64,000 bases of DNA from Tragulus kanchil (lineage: Eukaryota > Chordata > Mammalia > Artiodactyla > Tragulidae). The stretch is from contig JAIOJX010000028.1 of the NCBI GenBank assembly GCA_022376925.1, forward strand, positions 67,669,001 through 67,733,000. The letters are read 5' to 3'. The notes beneath the pieces were generated by a model. The model had not been told where the DNA came from. It was given only the letters and a program-made list of their open reading frames with translations, and ran no database searches. A program made the position numbers and the translations under genes. Below, piece by piece: positions 57,136-64,000 of this stretch. The first letter of the stretch is position 1. Every line of letters starts with the position of its first letter.

Positions 57136-57420
57136 TTACATTTTTAGGAGAAGTTGCTCAGTTTGGAGCATGTTCACTTCTATTGAAATGTTGCCGTTTG
57201 AAACTGTGTGTAGATCAATTGAGAGGCCACATGCTTGAGTCTCTAGTTTTACATTTTCATGACAACTTTTACAGTCTCCTGAGAGTGTAGACTCTAAGAT
57301 TCTACTGAAGCATATAATCATTAGCAATGACTTAGCACCCGCCATGTGGTACCGCGTAATGGCAATTGGAAGCAACATCAATAAGAGAAAATTGGCAAGC
57401 TGGAGATAGCCAAGTGACAC
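57136..57420 (-). other. Unclassified 94-codon open frame in non-repetitive DNA
   Basis: Minus-strand frame starting MSLGYLQLANFLLLML with a hydrophobic N-terminus, then CKSCHENVKLETQACG. It is one of the few frames of this length not inside a recognised repeat or a duplicated block, and the region holds several CpG (near 57190, 57340-57356). I recognise no domain, see no convincing splice signals and cannot call it a gene. Chance is the default explanation. Confidence 0.2.
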
Positions 57421-57660
57421 AACTCAAGAGACTTACATGCTGCGGCAAGCACTCCCACTACTGCTAGCAGCACAAAAGAACTTTATTTACAAGAAATTTT
57501 ATGTAGTCTCCATGGTGTCCACATCAGAGGAAATTAAGGGGTTGCTTTGTAGTTCAGAACAAATTCATGGCATCATGAATGATTTGAATGTCTTACTTTC
57601 CCCAAATGAGTTTTTACCTAAACTGTCATTCTGTCTTAAGCCTCCACTATTTGGTATGCT

Positions 57661-58037
57661 TTTTTTTTTTTTAAACCTTTATTTTACTTTTATCTTTTAC
57701 AGAGTTTTGTTGTTTACAGATATGTATGTTCTCAGATTAGTCATATGTATATCCCCCCCTTCCCTCCCCTCCTGACCATCACACAGCACCCCTGAAGGAT
57801 CCCCTTTTCTCACAGAGCAATGACTAGAGCTATTTTCTTCACTTATGATAGCACAGGCCTTCATGCTACTTCCTTTACACCTCTCACCCACTGTTCCTTC
57901 CCCACAATGTCCATATGTCCACTGTCCATGTCTGTCTTTCTGTCGCTTCACTGCATGTGCCATCATCACCATCCTACTAGATTCCATATATATGTGTTAA
58001 TATACTGTATTTGTCCTTCTCTTTCTGACTGAAGTTT
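57661..58037 (-). mobile_element. L1 3' end fragment
   Basis: T-run at 57660-57672, then TTTTACAGAGTTTTGTTGTT, TACAGATATGTATGTTCTCA, CCTCTCACCCACTGTTCCTT, CCCCACAATGTCCATATGTC and GATTCCATATATATGTGTTA, ending within CTTTCTGACT. Reverse-oriented, contains only 3' untranslated sequence. Its right part falls in pair 17 and is therefore seen again at 59068-59189. Confidence 0.82.
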
Positions 58038-58129
58038 GGAACTTCATCTGTAAAGAACAAGTCTCAAGACACATAGGTATGACTTGCAAGACAGAAGAAT
58101 GGTGTTGGAGATGAACTTGTGACTTAACC

Positions 58130-58480
58130 TTTGAGCTGTATGGGAATCACATGGGGAGATTATTAAAACTGTAGATTGCTGGGCTGATTCCATAGAGATT
58201 CCAGATTCAATAAGTCTGCAATTAAGCCAAGCAATCCTTATTTTTCTGAGGCACTGAAATTTCAGAGTAGACTGGAAAGACACTCTTTAAGTTAAAGCGG
58301 TACTTAAGTGAAAGGGAAAAAGCCATCTTTGAGCTTCTTTCTACTCTAAGTGTGATCTTTGGATCAGCAGGATCCTGAAGCATGATGGAACTGCAAAATC
58401 ACAGGCCTCAGAATTTGCATTTTGACAAGGTTCCCAGGTGATCTGTATTCATATTAAAGTATGAGAATCATTGCTTTAAC
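58130..58480. mobile_element. MER5-like DNA transposon remnants
   Basis: Two adjacent pieces resemble the nonautonomous hAT-Charlie element MER5. The first (58130-58230) has ATGGGAATCACATGGGGAGA, AGATTCCAGATTCAATAAGT. The second (58345-58480) has CCTCAGAATTTGCATTTTGA, CAAGGTTCCCAGGTGATCTG and TATGAGAATCATTGCTTTAA. Copied at 59282-59632 by pair 17. No transposase. Confidence 0.65.
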
Positions 58481-58587
58481 ACACACAGTGGATTTAATTA
58501 TAGCTGCTTAGTTAATTAGATTAGCAGTCACCCTTAAGAGACAAAGTAGAGTGGGATGCAGAAGAGCACTTGCATGGAAGGGTGTGT

Positions 58588-58798
58588 CTGTGTGTGTTAG
58601 TTGCTCAGTTGTGTCTGACTCTTTGGGACCCCATGGACTATAGCCCACCAGGCTCATCTGTCCATGGAATTTTCCAGGCAAGAATATTGGAGTGGGTAGA
58701 CATTCCTCTCTGCAGGGTATCTTCCCTACCCAGGGATCGAACCAGGGTATCCTGCACTTCAGGCAGATTCTTTATTATCTGAGTCACCAGGGAAACCA
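58588..58798 (-). mobile_element. Bov-A2/Bov-tA SINE
   Basis: Reverse-oriented. Seen: GCTCAGTTGTGTCTGACTCT, TTGGGACCCCATGGACTATA, CCATGGAATTTTCCAGGCAA, CCCAGGGATCGAACCAGGGT and CTGAGTCACCAGGGAAACC. Repeated at 59740-59950 through pair 17. Confidence 0.9.
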
Positions 58799-58857
58799 AG
58801 ATGGGAGGTGGGTTATAACAACTGGGGTGTTAGCCTGGAAGCAAAACATAGAAACTT

Positions 58858-60813
58858 TGGTGAAATGAATTAAGCTATTTTAAGTACTTATAAAGTGGAA
58901 TAAATTTTATGATAATAAATTAAATCACATAATCTAATGAATGTACTTCTTGTCATTTAACAAGATAACCATTACAAGCTAAATACTAAAACTGTATTTA
59001 ATTAATAAATGCACAATTATTGCATTAGACATAGAGTGCCTGTATTTTAATTAATAAGATACATTATTGTCCACTGTCCATGTCTGTCTTTCTGTCGCTT
59101 CACTGCATGTGCCATCATCACCATCCTACTAGATTCCATATATATGTGTTAATATACTGTATTTGTCCTTCTCTTTCTGACTGAAGTTTGGAACTTCATC
59201 TGTAAAGAACAAGTCTCAAGACACATAGGTATGACTTGCAAGACAGAAGAATGGTGTTGGAGATGAACTTGTGACTTAACCTTTGAGCTGTATGGGAATC
59301 ACATGGGGAGATTATTAAAACTGTAGATTGCTGGGCTGATTCCATAGAGATTCCAGATTCAATAAGTCTGCAATTAAGCCAAGCAATCCTTATTTTTCTG
59401 AGGCACTGAAATTTCAGAGTAGACTGGAAAGACACTCTTTAAGTTAAAGCGGTACTTAAGTGAAAGGGAAAAAGCCATCTTTGAGCTTCTTTCTACTCTA
59501 AGTGTGATCTTTGGATCAGCAGGATCCTGAAGCATGATGGAACTGCAAAATCACAGGCCTCAGAATTTGCATTTTGACAAGGTTCCCAGGTGATCTGTAT
59601 TCATATTAAAGTATGAGAATCATTGCTTTAACACACACAGTGGATTTAATTATAGCTGCTTAGTTAATTAGATTAGCAGTCACCCTTAAGAGACAAAGTA
59701 GAGTGGGATGCAGAAGAGCACTTGCATGGAAGGGTGTGTCTGTGTGTGTTAGTTGCTCAGTTGTGTCTGACTCTTTGGGACCCCATGGACTATAGCCCAC
59801 CAGGCTCATCTGTCCATGGAATTTTCCAGGCAAGAATATTGGAGTGGGTAGACATTCCTCTCTGCAGGGTATCTTCCCTACCCAGGGATCGAACCAGGGT
59901 ATCCTGCACTTCAGGCAGATTCTTTATTATCTGAGTCACCAGGGAAACCAAGATGGGAGGTGGGTTATAACAACTGGGGTGTTAGCCTGGAAGCAAAACA
60001 TAGAAACTTTGGTGAAATGAATTAAGCTATTTTAAGTACTTATAAAGTGGAATAAATTTTATGATAATAAATTAAATCACATAATCTAATGAATGTACTT
60101 CTTGTCATTTAACAAGATAACCATTACAAGCTAAATACTAAAACTGTATTTAATTAATAAATGCACAATTATTGCATTAGACATAGAGTGCCTGAGTCAT
60201 TTTGGTAGGAACAAGCTGGGGGTAGAATTGGCTATGAAGGTAAGCAGGGCAGATTTCACCAGGATTCCAGGGGCCCTTTGGCCCTGTATTGAAAAATGCT
60301 CAATTACTTTGCTCCCTCTTTGGTCAACACTATTGTATTTCATTCATTTATACTTTGAATTTTGAACAAAGCTATTTTGATAAATTATTACTACAACCTG
60401 TTCGTTACACTTTAATGTTTGATAGCTGGAACAGATAGACTGTTTCTGAGTCCTCCCTATTTTGAAATTTGTTCAGACTGACACAATCATAGTCGTTGAA
60501 TAATTCAAGGAGAAAACATTAGATACTCCTTAGGTATGATTGTTAAGTTTGGTTACTGATGCATTTTGCTTGAATCAGAAGATCTTAATTAAGATAAAAG
60601 TTTCAAGCAAAACATATATTGTCTAAATGAGTCCTAAATCTGGTGGAATGAATTTAGCTATTTTAAGCATCTATAAAGCTGAATAAATTTTATGATAATA
60701 AATTAAATCACATAAGCTAATGAACATACTTCTTGTCATTTGGCAAGATAGCCCTACACATTAAATACTAAAACTGTGTATTTAATTGATAAAAGCACAT
60801 TTATTGCACTGGA
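58858..60813. repeat. Diverged direct repeat of about 172 bp (58858-59030 and 60641-60813)
   Basis: The two segments align over their full length (TGGTGAAATGAATTAAGC versus TGGTGGAATGAATTTAGC; AAATTTTATGATAATAAATT is identical in both). By eye I count roughly 24 differences, so about 85% identity. This is far more diverged than the 1.1-kb pairs, hence a separate, older relation. Through pairs 17 and 18 each appears again (60010, 61848). Confidence 0.8.
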
Positions 60814-61445
60814 AATACATAAAGTTGCCCTGTAATGTCACTACCACACTGAGTTCTGTCTCATTAATTCCAAAGAAGCACTATATGAGTTTTATGGTAA
60901 TTTCGACAAATTAAATTTCTTGGTGTTTTAATTTGGATTTTGTAATCTTTCTTGTCAAATACTTATTTAACCTCACAAATGCTAACTTTCTAATAATTAA
61001 TTGGTATTCAATTATCATATAACTGGTAGGGTTATAATCTCTAAATGAGATTTTATTTCATTTAAAATAAATGCTCATTTTAATTTATTTTCCAGTGTTG
61101 TAGTGGGAGTTTTTATGCTTGAGATGGTGAACTTGGTAGTTTTTATCACCTGCACGAGCAAAGTTAACCTTTAAGATTAGTAGGAAATTTAAGTTTCATT
61201 CTTGCTGAAAACTGCTCTTAAATTTCCTTTTCTTTCTAAAACATAAATCCAAATCACATACCTTCCCCCCTTGGAAATTTAGATAGAATCATTTGGCTTA
61301 TGACATAATTAATGAATATAAAGATAACAAAATGTGAAGACTAAATTTCAGTGCACTGATCTAAACACTATTTTTTCCCTCAATTAAAAATAGCAAGAAT
61401 CATAATATATATTCTTTTACTTATAATGTATCACTCTTTCGTAAG
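60195..61445. other. AT-rich intergenic DNA, no gene
   Basis: Apart from the diverged repeat above, no recognised element. No coding frame. Confidence 0.4.
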
Positions 61446-62785
61446 AGATGCAGCAGACACAGACACAGGTTCAATCCCTGGGTTGGGAAGATCCCCCGGA
61501 GAAGGAAATGGCTACCCACTCCAGTAGTTTTGCCTGGAGAATCCCATGGGCAGAGGAGTCTGGAGGGCTGTTCTTTTGCTATTTTGATAAATTATTACTA
61601 CAACCTGTTCGTTACACTTTAATGTTTGATAGCTGGAACAGATGATGTTGCTGAGTCCTCCCTATTTTGAAATTTGTTCAGACTGACACAATCATAGTCG
61701 TTGAATAATTCAAGGAGAAAACATTAGATACTCCTTAGGTATGATTGTTAAGTTTGGTTACTGATGCATTTTGCTTGAATCAGAAGATCTTAATTAAGAT
61801 AAAAGTTTCAAGCAAAACATATATTGTCTAAATGAGTCCTAAATCTGGTGGAATGAATTTAGCTATTTTAAGCATCTATAAAGCTGAATAAATTTTATGA
61901 TAATAAATTAAATCACATAAGCTAATGAACATACTTCTTGTCATTTGGCAAGATAGCCCTACACATTAAATACTAAAACTGTGTATTTAATTGATAAAAG
62001 CACATTTATTGCACTGGAAATACATAAAGTTGCCCTGTAATGTCACTACCACACTGAGTTCTGTCTCATTAATTCCAAAGAAGCACTATATGAGTTTTAT
62101 GGTAATTTCGACAAATTAAATTTCTTGGTGTTTTAATTTGGATTTTGTAATCTTTCTTGTCAAATACTTATTTAACCTCACAAATGCTAACTTTCTAATA
62201 ATTAATTGGTATTCAATTATCATATAACTGGTAGGGTTATAATCTCTAAATGAGATTTTATTTCATTTAAAATAAATGCTCATTTTAATTTATTTTCCAG
62301 TGTTGTAGTGGGAGTTTTTATGCTTGAGATGGTGAACTTGGTAGTTTTTATCACCTGCACGAGCAAAGTTAACCTTTAAGATTAGTAGGAAATTTAAGTT
62401 TCATTCTTGCTGAAAACTGCTCTTAAATTTCCTTTTCTTTCTAAAACATAAATCCAAATCACATACCTTCCCCCCTTGGAAATTTAGATAGAATCATTTG
62501 GCTTATGACATAATTAATGAATATAAAGATAACAAAATGTGAAGACTAAATTTCAGTGCACTGATCTAAACACTATTTTTTCCCTCAATTAAAAATAGCA
62601 AGAATCATAATATATATTCTTTTACTTATAATGTATCACTCTTTCGTAAGAGATGCAGCAGACACAGACACAGGTTCAATCCCTGGGTTGGGAAGATCCC
62701 CCGGAGAAGGAAATGGCTACCCACTCCAGTAGTTTTGCCTGGAGAATCCCATGGGCAGAGGAGTCTGGAGGGCTGTTCTTTTTGC
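60371..62785. repeat. Direct duplication pair 18 (offset 1205-1207)
   Basis: Copy A 60371-61579 and copy B 61578-62785, joined inside TTTTGC. Differences sit near the left edge (ACAGATAGACTGTTTCTGAG versus ACAGATGATGTTGCTGAG) and in the final T-run (4 versus 5). Copy A ends in the middle of a Bov-tA SINE that is complete only after copy B. Confidence 0.93.
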
Positions 62786-62845
62786 ATGGTGTCACAAAGA
62801 GTCAGACACGAGTGAAGCCATTGAGCATTAGCATGAGCACTCTTA
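62653..62845 (+). mobile_element. Bov-tA SINE
   Basis: Forward. Seen: ACAGGTTCAATCCCTGGGTT, GGGAAGATCCCCCGGAGAAG, AATGGCTACCCACTCCAGTA, TTGCCTGGAGAATCCCATGG and CACAAAGAGTCAGACACGAG. The head is partly replaced by CAGCAGACACAGAC. A truncated version (61448-61579) closes pair 18 copy A. Confidence 0.88.
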
Positions 62846-62849
62846 AATT

Positions 62850-64000
62850 TCCATGAGAAGAATCACCTGGATGCTTGTTTAAAAAATACCACTTCCTGGA
62901 GTTTTCTTGGAGATTCTGATTTACTAGGATGGAAATGTGGCCATTGAATGTGTATTTTTATTAAGGACCAAATAATTTAAATTACCAGGGAAGGTAGGGG
63001 AATGCTATTATGAAATTAAGATCTGCTCAAAGAGGTTTCAGAACCGCTTGTGCCAAAACAAGACTGTAAATCAATGTGCTTAACTTTGATTGCACCTTAA
63101 AAACACTCTTCGAGATCTCAATATCCAAGGCATGCCCCAACCACTTATAGCAATCTCTAAAGTGAGACCCAAGGGTCAAAATGAGTGATTGGGAAACTAC
63201 CTTGTAAAAAGGTGGAATGGTCGTGCCTAGTAGTGGCAGAGAATTTGAACAGATTTGAAAGTGAAAGGTCAGGATAAGAGAGACAGAACATGTTGGGAAT
63301 GGTAGCAGCCTGTGTGAAATGGTAGATGAGAATAAAGTTTTCTCATACAAAGTAGTCAGAGTTGTCTCTAATACGTTGTTAATTGAACAAAAACCAAAAG
63401 AAATATGAAGGAAAAGGATAAGTGAAACTTTAACCAGGGACCTAGAACTGATGACCTGTCTTCATGAAATGAAACACAGGTGCCCATGTCATGCATGGTT
63501 GCGTCTGATGACAATACATTTCCTTAGCACCCGAAGAGACCAAATGTCTACAGGGTAGAAATCACCCAAATATGATTGTAGGAAGAATTTCCTGAAGACA
63601 AGCTTTCACTTCCCTAGAACTGGCAAGTGGACTGTGTGGGTTTCTTACCAATGTAATTCCTATAGTCTATAAATGGAGGCTAACTGGAATTATATACACA
63701 CATATATTTTAGATTTTGCTTATCCTGATAGAGAAGAAACTGCAGAGAAGCAGTTAAATTTTTAATGGAAAATTCTCTATCATTTTGACTCACTAAGATC
63801 TATTTCTTTTGATGAACAAAAACGTTTTACTGGTACTAGTGTACAAGAAAGAATAAGAAAATAAAACATTACATGAACATATCTCATTCTTTGACCCACT
63901 GAGCTGTACTCTCTAAAATTGGAATGGGAAATTGAAGCATTAAATATTTAGAATAGGTGGAGCAAATTTTGAGAGACTGTTTGGTCAATTAAATATGAGA
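62850..64000. other. Intergenic DNA with a possible MER5-like piece
   Basis: GAATCACCTGGATGCTTGTT and TGGAGATTCTGATTTACTAG (62870-62930) recall MER5 ends. The 107-codon minus-strand frame at 63027-63350 has no recognisable domain. Nothing else identified to the window end. Confidence 0.4.

Larger units (their letters stand above)
57916..60194. repeat. Direct duplication pair 17 (offset 1152)
   Basis: Copy A 57916-59042 and copy B 59068-60194, constant offset, no difference noticed. Copy A starts inside the L1 fragment. Filler 59043-59067 is TATTTTAATTAATAAGATAC-like AT sequence, resembling TGTATTTAATTAATAAATGC within the unit. The unit holds two MER5-like pieces and a Bov SINE. Confidence 0.93.

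Noticed and set aside
1080..62785. CRISPR array or satellite interpretation of the repeats
   Set aside because: Units are over 1 kb, each present only twice (or three times through overlap), with unrelated content; this is a mammalian genome.
1080..62785. LTR retrotransposon interpretation of the direct repeats
   Set aside because: Copies abut with no internal region, no TG...CA ends or short target repeats, and different sequence in every pair.
63027..63350. 107-codon minus-strand frame
   Set aside because: No domain, biased by pyrimidine content; not different from chance frames of this length in 64 kb.

Overview
This is nuclear DNA from a ruminant (a cetartiodactyl mammal). The evidence is the interspersed repeats: tRNA-derived Bov-tA/Bov-A SINEs on both strands, CHR-type SINEs, fragments of the RTE-type LINE BovB, young artiodactyl L1 copies, and mammal-wide MIR, L2-like and MER5-like remnants. 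The lineage within Ruminantia cannot be fixed from sequence alone. The 3' ends of the young L1 copies do not match the cattle/sheep L1 3' end as I remember it, so a non-bovid ruminant is possible, but that is inference.

I find no host protein-coding gene, exon series, tRNA or rRNA. The longest open frame (327 codons, 40232-41215) is the C-terminal end of L1 ORF2. Most other frames are translations of SINEs, LINEs or AT-rich intergenic sequence. The window reads as intergenic or deep intronic DNA.

The dominant structure is not a gene. Eighteen blocks of about 1.05-1.2 kb each occur twice, head to tail, nearly identical, and separated by 0 to about 40 bases. The second copies begin near 2162, 4297, 7937, 10596, 14523, 17395, 21554, 23603, 27912, 32841, 37411, 42357, 46491, 48684, 51271, 53126, 59068 and 61578. 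Copies differ mainly in homopolymer or (TA)n length and in small indels near block ends. Some filler between copies looks like a degraded version of the flanking single-copy sequence. Three pairs of neighbouring blocks overlap, so part of the sequence appears three times. The most economical explanation is unmerged overlaps at contig or read junctions in the assembly. Real tandem duplication cannot be excluded without read data.

Layout. 1-1080: Bov-tA, a G-rich-tailed CHR-like SINE and a Bov-A SINE. 1080-5370: an ancient L1 remnant broken by two duplications. 5370-9520: sparse SINEs. 9520-11680: L2-like remnant, duplicated. 11680-16340: Bov SINEs and a BovB 3' end, duplicated. 16340-20460: AT-rich sequence, a CHR-like SINE. 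20460-24750: MIR-like and (TA)n sequence, CHR-like SINE, two chained duplications. 24750-29040: nested L1s. 29380-34830: CHR-2, BovB, Bov SINE. 34830-39660: mostly unclassified. 40117-43490: young L1 and duplicated 3' end. 44137-47650: CHR SINEs, MIR, L1 with target-site duplication. 47650-54260: three chained duplications over LTR-like and L2-like DNA. 54570-58030: CHR-like and Bov SINEs, L1 end. 58030-64000: MER5-like, Bov SINEs and two further duplications.
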